From: Bryobacterales bacterium
GTDB taxonomy: Bacteria; Acidobacteriota; Terriglobia; Bryobacterales; Bryobacteraceae
DNA: 10,199 nucleotides
Assembly: GCA_003142355.1 (NCBI GenBank)
Contig: PLMF01000366.1
Coordinates: 6,571-16,769 of the forward strand
Direction: 5' to 3'
Under the pieces are notes generated by a model. The model ran no database searches. It was not told the DNA's origin and saw only the letters and a list, made by a program, of their open reading frames with translations. Position 1 is the stretch's first letter, and every line of letters starts with the position of its first letter. Shown here piece after piece: positions 1-6,284 of the stretch. The position numbers and the translations under genes are program-made.

Positions 1-296
1 GTGGAATTGATGCGCGCGACATGCCGCTCGGCTGCCGCGGCCTTGGGAAGGGACTCGGCGGCGTCGGATTCCTCGAACAGCCACTGGCGATGCAGGTTGC
101 TCGGCTCCACGTAATCGCGATCCACGATGGTGAGCGTGCCAACCCCCGCCCTGGCCAGCGCCGAGACGTGAAAACTTCCCAGCGCGCCGCAGCCCACCAC
201 CGCCGCGTGCGACCGCAGCAGGGCCTCCTGTCCCCGTTCCCCGATGCCTGGAAACAGGATTTGCCGCGAATAGCGCCGGCGCTCTGCCGCGTCCAT
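1..296 (-). CDS. ThiF/MoeB/HesA-family E1-like adenylyltransferase, N-terminal part (runs off the window)
   Basis: The leftward frame opens at ATG 296-294 and stays open to the window edge, giving about 98 residues. Members of this family adenylate the C-terminus of ubiquitin-like sulfur carriers (ThiS, MoaD) or related substrates in the cytoplasm. The start carries the usual [12 protein letters not shown] motif (residues 8-19). A nucleotide-binding loop VVGCGALGS (33-41) follows, and then [16 protein letters not shown] (56-71), with the acidic residue D59 and the N67/R70/Q71 residues of the adenylation site. An in-frame TAA lies just upstream of the start, so ATG 296 or the adjacent TTG 299 must be used, and AAGGG sits 5 bases upstream. 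The C-terminal half, including any catalytic Cys or zinc-binding Cys pairs, is outside the window. The choice between ThiF, MoeB and HesA therefore cannot be made here. Confidence 0.85.
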   Translation of the reverse strand, partial: MDAAERRRYSRQILFPGIGERGQEALLRSHAAVVGCGALGSFHVSALARAGVGTLTIVDRDYVEPSNLHRQWLFEESDAAESLPKAAAAERHVARINS

Positions 297-312
297 CAAC
301 CCTTACGCTATC

Positions 313-3303
313 ATGATGTTGGTGCGATCGCTGCTCGCCTACTTTCCTTGCGTGGTTGTCTGTCTGGCGGTTGCGCAGCCCCCGACTCTCCTGGCGCAAT
401 ACCAGAAGTATGACGGCAAGGAAGTGCTCACCATTCAGTTCGATCCCGTCGTGCAGCCTGTAGACCCCTCCGAGCTGTACGAAATCCTGCCGCTCAAAAT
501 CCACCAGCCGCTCACCATGGCCTCCGTCCGCGCCTCCATCGAACGGCTGTTCGCCACCGGAAGGTACGCCGACATCCAGGTGGATGCCGAGCCCTACCAG
601 AACGGCGTGATCGTCCGCTTCCTCACCAAAAACAGTTGGTTCATCGGCAGTGTCTCGGCCGTGGGCAGCCTGTCCAATCCCAACCCCGAGCAACTGGAGA
701 ACGCCACGCGGCTCGATCTGGGCCAGCCTTACACCGAGGCCAAGCTCCGGGAAGCGGTGGCCGGCCAGCAACGGCTCCTCGAAAGCAATGGTCTTTACCT
801 GAGCCGCATCCACCCGGTATTGGACTACGACCCCGCCCACCAGCAGGTGAATCTCCGCTTCGAAGTCGACGCCGGGAGGCGTGCGCATTTCGCCTCACCG
901 GTGCCGGCCGGCGACCTGAAAATGGACCCTGCGAAGATCGTCGGCGCCACCAAGTTCCGGCGCTGGATCATCCACACCTGGAAGCCGGTCACGCAAACGC
1001 GCGTCGTCGAGGGCATCAAGGGCATCCGCACGCTCTACCAGGATGAGAATCGCCTGGAAGCCAAGGTCGCGCTGGATTCCCTCAAGTACGATCCCGCGAC
1101 CAACAGCGCGCTTCCCACGCTCCGCATCGACGCGGGGCCGCGCATCGAGGTCCGCACCACCGGCGCCAGCGTCTCCCAAAGAAAGCTGCGGCGCCTCGTT
1201 CCGGTCTTCCAGGAACACGCCGTGGATCGCGACCTGCTGGTCGAAGGCGCCCGCAACCTGCGCGATTATTTCCAGTCGAACGGCTACTTCGACGCCGAGG
1301 TGGACTTCAAGGAGCAGGGCGTCGTCAACGATAAGTCCTCCATCGATTACCTGGTCTCGGCCGGCAAGCGCCACCGCCTGGTGGCCATCGAAATCCGCGG
1401 CAACCGGTACTTCGATGCGGAAACGATTCGCGAGCGCCTGTTTCTCCAGAAAGCCTCGTTCCTCCAGTTTCCGCACGGGCGCTATAGCGAGAGTCTTCTC
1501 AGCCGCGATGAAGATTCCATCGTCAATCTGTACCAGTCGAACGGCTTTCGGGACGTGCGCGTGACCGACCGGCTGGAGGACAACTACCGCGGCAAGGCCG
1601 GCGATATGGCGGTCTCTCTGACCATCGACGAAGGGCCGCAGTATTTCGTCAACCACCTGGAGGTGCAGGGCATCCGCGGCCTGGACCAGGCCGCCATCCT
1701 CTCCATGCTCAACTCCACCGAGGACCAGCCTTTCAGCGAATCCAACGTGGCCGTGGACCGCGATACCATCCTGGCCCAATACTTCGACAACGGGTTCCCC
1801 AATGCCACCTTCGAGTGGAGCTCCAAGTCGGCCGGGAAGCCGCACCTGGTGGACCTGCGTTTCACCGTCGGCGAAGGCAATGAGGAATCCGTGAGGGAAG
1901 TGCTCATCAACCAGGGCGCGCTCAAGACCACCCGCCCCAGCCTGGTTTATCGAAACCTCCATCTGAATCCGGGCGACCCGCTATCCCCCACGGCGATCAC
2001 CGAAACCCAGCGCCGCCTCTACGACCTCGGGGTCTTTTCGCGCGTCGATACCGCCATCCAGAATCCCGACGGCGAGAGCACCCACAAGTACGTCCTCTAT
2101 GAGATGGAAGAAGCGCGGCGCTACTCTTTCGCGGCGGGCCTGGGCGCCCAGTTGACGCGCATCGGCGGCTGCACGACCTGCCTCGATGCGCCCGCCGGCC
2201 AGACCGGCTTCTCCCCGCGCGTCTCGCTCGATTTCACGCGCTCCAACCTGTGGGGTCTGGCCCACAGCATCAGCCTGCGCACCCGCGTTTCCACGCTGGA
2301 ACGCCGCGGCCTGCTCACTTACACCTGGCCGCGCTTCCGCAACCAGGAGCGCCTCAACGTCTCCTTCACCGGCCTCTATGAGGATTCGAACGACATCCGC
2401 ACGTTCTCCTATAAGCGCGAAGAAGGCTCGGCCCAATTGTCGCAGCGCATCTCCAAAGCCACCACGCTGTTCTACCGCTACACCTATCGCCGCGTCGGCA
2501 TCGACCAGGCGACTCTCAAGATCACCCCGTTTCTGATCCCGCTTCTCTCGCAGCCGGTGCGCCTCGGTCTGATCTCCGGCGGCTTTATCGAAGACCGCCG
2601 CGACGACCCCGTGGATCCGCATAAAGGCATCTACAACACGCTCGACGTGGGGCTGGCGGAGCATGTCGTCGGTTCGCAGCGCAACTTCCTGCGCTTTCTG
2701 GCGCGCAATGCGACGTACCATCCCATCGGCAAGAAGCTGGTGCTGGCGCGCAGCACGGAATTCGGCGACATCTATGCGTTCCGCTATGCCGGCAACGTGC
2801 TCGACGCCATCCCCCTGCCGGAACGCTTTTTCGGCGGCGGCGGCACTTCGCAGCGCGGTTTCCCCGAGAACCAGGCCGGACCTCGCGACCCTGTGACCGG
2901 CTTCCCGCTGGGGGGCACCGCGGTCCTGTTCAATCAGGTCGAGCTGCGCTTCCCGCTGGTCGGCGACAACATTAGCGGCGTGCTCTTTCATGACGCCGGA
3001 AACGCCTATTCCAGCCTCGGCAATCTCTCCTTCCGCGTGAGCCAGCGCTCTCTTCAGGATTTCGATTACATGGTCCACGCCGTGGGCTTCGGAATCCGCT
3101 ACCGTACGCCCGTAGGGCCCATCCGCGTCGACCTGGCATACAGCATCAATCCGCCGCGCTTCTTTGGCTTCAAAGGCAGCCTGCAGGATCTGGTCAACGC
3201 GGGCGTGAACCCCTGCCCCGCCGCGCCCGGCGTCGCCAGCAAGTGCGTGGCGCAAGGCGTAAGCCATTTCCAATACTTCTTCTCGATCGGACAAACCTTC
3301 TAA
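313..3303 (+). CDS. bamA: BamA/Omp85-family outer-membrane protein assembly factor with about seven POTRA domains
   Basis: A 996-residue outer-membrane protein that would fold and insert beta-barrel proteins. A signal peptide (MMLVRSLLAY start, hydrophobic 6-20) ends in an AVA|Q site near residue 21. A long periplasmic part (about 37-598) holds successive POTRA-like units. Most carry the helix-strand signature with an aromatic-Asn-Gly core: LLESNGLY (155-162), YFQSNGYFDAEV (319-330), LYQSNGFRDV (406-415), YFDNGFPNATF (490-500) and LYDLGVFSRV (570-579). I count six clear units and a seventh diverged one (about 188-274). The barrel (about 600-996) has the loop-6 motif QRGF (847-850) and ends in GQTF with a terminal Phe, as outer-membrane proteins do. 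The length exceeds the roughly 800 residues and five POTRA of E. coli BamA. No good ribosome binding site precedes ATG 313 or 316; the signal peptide supports this start. A TamA-like or second Omp85 paralogue is possible. Confidence 0.88.
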   Translation: MMLVRSLLAYFPCVVVCLAVAQPPTLLAQYQKYDGKEVLTIQFDPVVQPVDPSELYEILPLKIHQPLTMASVRASIERLFATGRYADIQVDAEPYQNGVIVRFLTKNSWFIGSVSAVGSLSNPNPEQLENATRLDLGQPYTEAKLREAVAGQQRLLESNGLYLSRIHPVLDYDPAHQQVNLRFEVDAGRRAHFASPVPAGDLKMDPAKIVGATKFRRWIIHTWKPVTQTRVVEGIKGIRTLYQDENRLEAKVALDSLKYDPATNSALPTLRIDAGPRIEVRTTGASVSQRKLRRLVPVFQEHAVDRDLLVEGARNLRDYFQSNGYFDAEVDFKEQGVVNDKSSIDYLVSAGKRHRLVAIEIRGNRYFDAETIRERLFLQKASFLQFPHGRYSESLLSRDEDSIVNLYQSNGFRDVRVTDRLEDNYRGKAGDMAVSLTIDEGPQYFVNHLEVQGIRGLDQAAILSMLNSTEDQPFSESNVAVDRDTILAQYFDNGFPNATFEWSSKSAGKPHLVDLRFTVGEGNEESVREVLINQGALKTTRPSLVYRNLHLNPGDPLSPTAITETQRRLYDLGVFSRVDTAIQNPDGESTHKYVLYEMEEARRYSFAAGLGAQLTRIGGCTTCLDAPAGQTGFSPRVSLDFTRSNLWGLAHSISLRTRVSTLERRGLLTYTWPRFRNQERLNVSFTGLYEDSNDIRTFSYKREEGSAQLSQRISKATTLFYRYTYRRVGIDQATLKITPFLIPLLSQPVRLGLISGGFIEDRRDDPVDPHKGIYNTLDVGLAEHVVGSQRNFLRFLARNATYHPIGKKLVLARSTEFGDIYAFRYAGNVLDAIPLPERFFGGGGTSQRGFPENQAGPRDPVTGFPLGGTAVLFNQVELRFPLVGDNISGVLFHDAGNAYSSLGNLSFRVSQRSLQDFDYMVHAVGFGIRYRTPVGPIRVDLAYSINPPRFFGFKGSLQDLVNAGVNPCPAAPGVASKCVAQGVSHFQYFFSIGQTF

Positions 3304-3360
3304 AAAGGGGTCAGACGCATTTTCTGCGGAAGCCGCAAAAAATGCGTCTGACCCCTTTTT
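3302..3360. repeat. Near-perfect 28-bp-arm palindrome: REP-like element and probable bidirectional terminator
   Basis: Arm 3302-3329 pairs with arm 3333-3360 at 27 of 28 positions; the one mismatch is C3324/A3338. The loop is only three bases (AAG). The outer part of the stem is A5 GGGG on one side and CCCC T5 on the other, so RNA from either strand ends in a U-tract. It begins at the stop codon of the Omp85 gene and lies between two convergent genes, which fits a shared terminator. The core AAAAGGGGTCAGACGCATTT resembles dispersed palindromes known from acidobacteria and other bacteria, often discussed with RAYT (REP-associated tyrosine) transposases. That link is from memory, and no transposase is present here. 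Confidence 0.8.
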
Positions 3361-3375
3361 GGCCCTTTTTGGCCC
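3356..3375. repeat. Tandem duplication of a 10-bp unit (TTTTTGGCCC x2)
   Basis: The decamer TTTTTGGCCC occurs at 3356-3365 and again at 3366-3375. The first copy starts inside the right arm of the palindrome. It looks like a slippage or junction duplication at the palindrome edge. It also marks the point where recognisable PIN-toxin remnants on the leftward strand stop. Confidence 0.85.
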
Positions 3376-3530
3376 TACGACGTCGCCCGCACGCGCAGCC
3401 GCGAGAAGAGGATTCGCGTAGAGCGCTACAAACCCCGGCCGGTGGCGTAAAGACACGGCCCAGACGGGACGCGGCGGTCGTTTCCCTCCAGGGCGATCAG
3501 CCCGCCAGCGTCGAAAGTGATGCCGTTCAC
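3376..3530 (-). pseudogene. Remnant of a vapC-like PIN-domain toxin gene, internally deleted and truncated
   Basis: A GTG start (3530-3528) overlaps the antitoxin stop as GTGA, the usual coupling of vapB to vapC. The first 21 residues, VNGITFDAGGLIALEGNDRRV, match the start of PIN-domain RNases of the VapC family, including the first catalytic Asp (F-D-A-G). The similarity then stops, and the frame ends at a TAG (3428-3426) after 34 residues, against about 120-140 for an intact toxin. In another frame just beyond (about 3440-3376), ALYANPLLAAARAGDVV resembles the end of such toxins (xxAARAGDVVVTSD). This suggests an internal deletion with frame loss. The debris ends exactly at the decamer repeat and palindrome. 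No second or third PIN acidic residue survives in frame, so it should be inactive. The N-terminal identification is firm; the C-terminal debris is an inference. Confidence 0.7.
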
Positions 3531-3799
3531 GCCGCCTTCCCTTTTCTGAAACCTCTCTTCTGTCCGTCAGCAGAGAGAATCGCGTCGGCCCACGCGCGCT
3601 CCTTCTTCATGAGCGGGCCGCCCGTTTGCCGCAGCGCATCATCCAGCATCTCCCTCCATCCCGCCGCATCGAAGAGAGCGACTCCAACCGCATGCTTCAC
3701 GAAGCCGGAAACGCTCGCTGCCGCTCCGGCCGCGACCAGTGCGCGAATTTCTGCAAGCTGATGATCCTCGAGCGTGATGGTGACCTTCGTGGTGGCCAT
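3527..3799 (-). CDS. vapB: VapB-like ribbon-helix-helix antitoxin, apparently orphaned
   Basis: A 90-residue protein starting MATTKVTITLEDHQLAEIRA. A short N-terminal strand is followed by two helices (about 12-44, LAEIRALVAAG...VSGFVKHAV), as in RHH (ribbon-helix-helix) antitoxins that bind their own promoter. The C-terminal part, WREMLDDALRQTGGPLMKKERAWADAILS (48-76), is typical of the toxin-wrapping tail of this VapB-type group, and the basic end RKGKAA closes the frame. ATG 3799 is chosen because the family starts at MATTK. An upstream in-frame ATG (3811, MGFGM) is possible, and the frame is open to 4009, but that extension looks non-coding. The gene is coupled by GTGA to a toxin gene that is now a stub, so it may persist as a lone antitoxin, perhaps neutralising related toxins elsewhere. 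It converges on the Omp85 gene. Confidence 0.85.
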   Translation of the reverse strand: MATTKVTITLEDHQLAEIRALVAAGAAASVSGFVKHAVGVALFDAAGWREMLDDALRQTGGPLMKKERAWADAILSADGQKRGFRKGKAA

Positions 3800-3819
3800 A
3801 CCAAAACCCATACCATGCC
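3796..3819 (-). promoter_or_regulatory. Heptamer repeats over the antitoxin start codon, possible autoregulatory operator
   Basis: CCATACC occurs at 3796-3802 and 3808-3814 (12-bp period), with a one-mismatch third copy CCATGCC at 3813-3819. On the leftward strand this reads GGTATGG repeats across the vapB start. RHH antitoxins commonly bind short repeats at their own promoter, so an operator is plausible. Low-complexity chance is an alternative. Confidence 0.3.
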
Positions 3820-4055
3820 AAAGGCTCCCATTGAAAGCGGCTTCCGCGGAAACCCGGCACTGTTGGACGTCGCTGCTGTCGTTTTCGGTGAGATTGAGCG
3901 TGGACGGCGCTAGCGGTGCAGACCTGAATGCGCGAGATCTCCTCCAACGGCGTCTGGACCTCAAGCGACAGGGGTCGGGGATGGGGACTGCACCGCCACA
4001 TGAAACCAAGGCATAAGCGCTGCCATGTTGGAATCAGACAGATTGATATTGAGGG

Positions 4056-4529
4056 ATGAAGTCTCGTTTGTACCTGGAAACGACCATACCGAGCTACCTG
4101 ACCTCACGGCCGAGCCCAGATTTGATCATTGCCGGCCACCAACAGGTCACTCGAGAATGGTGGGAGAAGCGCAGGGGTGACTTTCAGATCTACATCTCGC
4201 AGCTTGTCCTCGACGAAGCTGGCGCGGGAGACCCCGTAGCGGCGCGCCAACGGTTGAAAGTCTTGCAGTCCCTCCCGCTGCTGGACATCACGCCCGAGGT
4301 TGCGGAGTTAACGTCCGGCATTCTGGCCTCCGGCAAAATCCCACACAGGGCTGCCACTGACGCTGCGCATATCGCGATTGCGGCTGTTCACGGCACGGAC
4401 TTCCTGGGAACCTGGAATTGCGTGCACATTGCCAATGCCGCGATCGTCAAGGCGCTTGCTTCCATCTGCCGGCAGCACGGATGCGAATGTCCCGTCATCT
4501 GTACACCCGAGGAAGTGTCAGGAGAATAG
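4056..4529 (+). CDS. VapC-family PIN-domain toxin (type II toxin-antitoxin system)
   Basis: A 157-residue single PIN domain, the expected size of a toxin RNase that cleaves RNA with bound Mg2+ or Mn2+. The start RLYLETTIPSYLTSR (4-18) is the hallmark of one VapC-like subfamily, in which the first acidic residue is Glu (E8) in YLETT. A second acidic cluster is VLDEAGAGDP (51-60, E54). D102 in TDAAHIAIA (101-109) and D115 in HGTDFLGTWNCVHIANA (112-128) complete the usual four acidic positions, so the domain looks intact. GAGGG lies directly against ATG 4056, closer than normal, but the family starts here (MKxRxYxETT). The small partner begins 3 bp after the stop. This toxin-first order is reversed relative to vapBC but usual for this subfamily, as far as I recall. 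It is transcribed away from the vapB/vapC remnant. Confidence 0.85.
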   Translation: MKSRLYLETTIPSYLTSRPSPDLIIAGHQQVTREWWEKRRGDFQIYISQLVLDEAGAGDPVAARQRLKVLQSLPLLDITPEVAELTSGILASGKIPHRAATDAAHIAIAAVHGTDFLGTWNCVHIANAAIVKALASICRQHGCECPVICTPEEVSGE

Positions 4530-4532
4530 GCC

Positions 4533-4814
4533 ATGTCAAGGGACCCCATCGTCGATGAAGTCCGGCGCGCCCGCGAGAGTGAGGCCGCCAAGCACCGTTT
4601 TGACGTCAAGGCCATCCTCTCGGCCGCGAAGAAGCGCCAACGTCGCTCCGGACGCAGGGTCGTGTCCTTTGTCCAGGAAGCTCAGAAGTTGAACGCCCGA
4701 CGTACCGGCTCCGGGATTGCCGCGACCGGCTCTGCTCCTGGTGGCGGGCAGGTGGAATTGACCCGAAGGCGTAGTCTTGCGCTGCCCGCTGCCTCCCGAC
4801 GGTCTAGCGACTGA
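4533..4814 (+). CDS. Small partner protein of the PIN toxin (probable antitoxin) with an unusual C-terminal extension
   Basis: A 93-residue basic protein. Its first 46 residues or so, MSRDPIVDEVRRARES...FDVKAILSAAKKRQRRSGRRVVSF, match the short proteins that regularly follow YLETTIPSYL-type PIN toxins (D-P-I-V-x-E-V-R-R start, S-G-R-x-V-V-S-F end). Those proteins are presumed antitoxins and are usually about 50-80 residues. A good ribosome binding site, AGGAG, lies at 4520-4524, 8 bases before the ATG and inside the toxin gene, so the two are co-translated. The region from about residue 47 (VQEAQKLNARRTGSG...) is low in complexity, rich in Gly, Ser and Arg, and not like the family. It may be read-through produced by loss of the original stop. 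Function is inferred from context only. Confidence 0.7.
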   Translation: MSRDPIVDEVRRARESEAAKHRFDVKAILSAAKKRQRRSGRRVVSFVQEAQKLNARRTGSGIAATGSAPGGGQVELTRRRSLALPAASRRSSD

Positions 4815-5000
4815 CCAGCCAAATGGAATGCCGGATGCTAGCGCGTCTATGAGTACCTACCTGGCAAACTTCCTGCACCGAACCTAAACCGGCACGCCAG
4901 AAAGGGGACATCCGCGGTTTGGGCAATTAGACGACCAGTTGCCGGATGGGCGCAAAGTAATTCAGGTGTTGTCCGGCGCCGTCGGCCGGGGAGGTCCGGG

Positions 5001-6257
5001 TCATTCATCGATCTCGATCTCGACTTCTTCTTCTGCTTCCGCCTCGATTTCCTCGATCCCCGCTTCCGCCTCAAGCTCCTGCAATTCGATCACAGCCGTT
5101 CGCAGGACGTCGTAAATCGCGATCTCCTGGCCCAGGATCTCGAAGGTCACGGCGAGGCTGTAACTGGCGGTTGAATCGGGATCGCGGCTCCAGCCCTCGT
5201 GCCCGACCACGGCGATGCAAAAATCCTTCGGCAGGGCATGGGACTTCACCACGGCCCAGTCCTTCTGGACGGTGCCGTTATTTCGCTTGGTGTCGCGAAT
5301 GAAACCGTCGTCGGACTTCTCCTGCAGCACCCAGGGCAGCGTCGAGCCCGGCTGCGGATTGTCGCCGACTTGCGCTTCCTTGAGGGCGCGAACGCGAAAG
5401 GATGTGACGCTATCGCCGAGCCTGCTGCTTTTCCAGTCAACCCATGTCGAAAGGTACCGGCGCAAGTGCCGCCGCGTGCGGCGCGGCTGCGCTACGTACG
5501 ACAGCGTAACCTCAATGCGAATATCGTATTCGTCTCCCGCACCGCGGAGCGCTTCCGGGATCGGCACTTGGTAGATATGCGCCTCAAGAGGCCGTATGGA
5601 TACCTGGCCGCTCGTGATGAAGGTTGTGCGGTGGTCGGTATTCGTCGTCGCGCGGATCATATCGGGTAAGCCGTAGCCGAGACAGCGGACGATGCGCGAA
5701 ACCTTCTTGATCAAGGCCTTACGCCCCTCCGGGTCGGCGGTCTGCCGGATCTGCGTCAACAGGGCTTCGGCCCACTCGGGCCAGCGTGCGGACTGGACGA
5801 TGAGAGCGCGGTAGAGAAGAGCGGGTTCTTTGGGCAAGACTGCTTGCAGTTGTGCGGCAATGCGCGCCACTTTCGGCGCGGCAAACGACGTGCCGACAGC
5901 ATCGCGATCATAGGCGGGTCCCGGGGGAAACATGGTGGAGCGGACCAGTTCGGGACAGGCGGCCGCGATTCCTCCGTCGCGTACATCGACCGGATCATTG
6001 GAAGTCCGGCTGTCGTCGCCGCCATACTCGACAACTTCTGGCTTTATGACGTTCCAGATGCCGGGACCTGAGCGCGAAAAGGCGGACGGCCATCCGTCCT
6101 GGCGTCCGAAACTGCCCCAGGCGCCGTCTTCGAACGCACCGTAGGAGATGGACCCGACGGTGAGGGCCTGAAGGCTCTGGGCAGGATTGGCGACACGCGC
6201 AGAATCTTCATAGAGGTATTTCGGATAGCGCCGTCCGGCGTCGAGATGATCTTTCAC
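5001..6257 (-). CDS. ietS: Subtilisin-like S8 peptidase, C-terminal portion (catalytic Ser half) after an in-frame TGA
   Basis: This frame is in register with the upstream protease segment (7688-6282), separated only by the TGA at 6284-6282, so the two are one gene. Its only possible independent start is GTG 6257, with no ribosome binding site. Taken from that GTG it is 418 residues. It begins KDHLDAGRRYPKYL, which continues the S8 fold. The catalytic serine is S124 in VGTSFAAPKVAR (121-132), and IKPEVVEYGG (71-80) is the usual substrate-cleft segment. From about residue 190 a beta-rich C-terminal domain follows (HIYQVPIP, YDIRIEVTLSY, SLAVTFEIL). The last 30 residues or so are a Glu-rich acidic tail ending in EIEIDE. 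Large S8 proteases of this architecture next to an AAA+ gene correspond to IetS of the IetAS defence pair. By itself this half lacks the catalytic Asp, His and oxyanion Asn. Confidence 0.8.
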   Translation of the reverse strand: MKDHLDAGRRYPKYLYEDSARVANPAQSLQALTVGSISYGAFEDGAWGSFGRQDGWPSAFSRSGPGIWNVIKPEVVEYGGDDSRTSNDPVDVRDGGIAAACPELVRSTMFPPGPAYDRDAVGTSFAAPKVARIAAQLQAVLPKEPALLYRALIVQSARWPEWAEALLTQIRQTADPEGRKALIKKVSRIVRCLGYGLPDMIRATTNTDHRTTFITSGQVSIRPLEAHIYQVPIPEALRGAGDEYDIRIEVTLSYVAQPRRTRRHLRRYLSTWVDWKSSRLGDSVTSFRVRALKEAQVGDNPQPGSTLPWVLQEKSDDGFIRDTKRNNGTVQKDWAVVKSHALPKDFCIAVVGHEGWSRDPDSTASYSLAVTFEILGQEIAIYDVLRTAVIELQELEAEAGIEEIEAEAEEEVEIEIDE

Positions 6258-6281
6258 GCCGATATAGGGAACGGGCCCGGT

Positions 6282-6284
6282 TCA
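6282..6284 (-). other. In-frame TGA interrupting the S8 peptidase gene
   Basis: Codon 469 counted from ATG 7688 is TGA. The reading frame is open on both sides: SAGNLP before it, TGPVPYIGVKDHL after it. The catalytic Asn is three codons upstream and the catalytic Ser about 132 codons downstream. A single C-to-T change of a CGA (Arg) codon would explain it. No insertion or deletion is needed to join the halves. Confidence 0.9.

Noticed and set aside
895..1962. Leftward open frame of 355 codons opposite the POTRA region
   Set aside because: Shadow of the Omp85 reading frame; no recognisable motif and no ribosome binding site.
1981..3456. Long leftward open frame of 491 codons opposite the Omp85 gene
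   Set aside because: It is antisense to a clearly identified barrel domain, has an Ala/Arg/Glu-rich composition typical of a shadow frame in GC-rich DNA, and matches no family I recognise. Only its first residues overlap possible vapC debris.
3942..4000. Possible short coding remnant (PHPRPLSL-like frame) between the two toxin-antitoxin modules
   Set aside because: PHPRPLSL-type strings commonly arise from non-coding GC-rich repeats, and there is no start, ribosome binding site or continuing similarity.
4975..4991. CCGGC/GCCGG hairpin after the protease stop as a terminator
   Set aside because: Only a 5-bp stem with a 7-base loop and no T-tract on the leftward strand.
6255..6257. GTG as a true start of an independent C-terminal protease gene
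   Set aside because: No ribosome binding site precedes it, it is in register with the upstream half, and family similarity continues across the TGA. It is kept only as a possible restart.
6248..6284. Selenocysteine insertion at the TGA
   Set aside because: No stable hairpin with a suitable loop is evident directly after the TGA (only a short GGGCCC dyad), S8 proteases do not use Sec or Cys at this position, and no selenium genes are seen.
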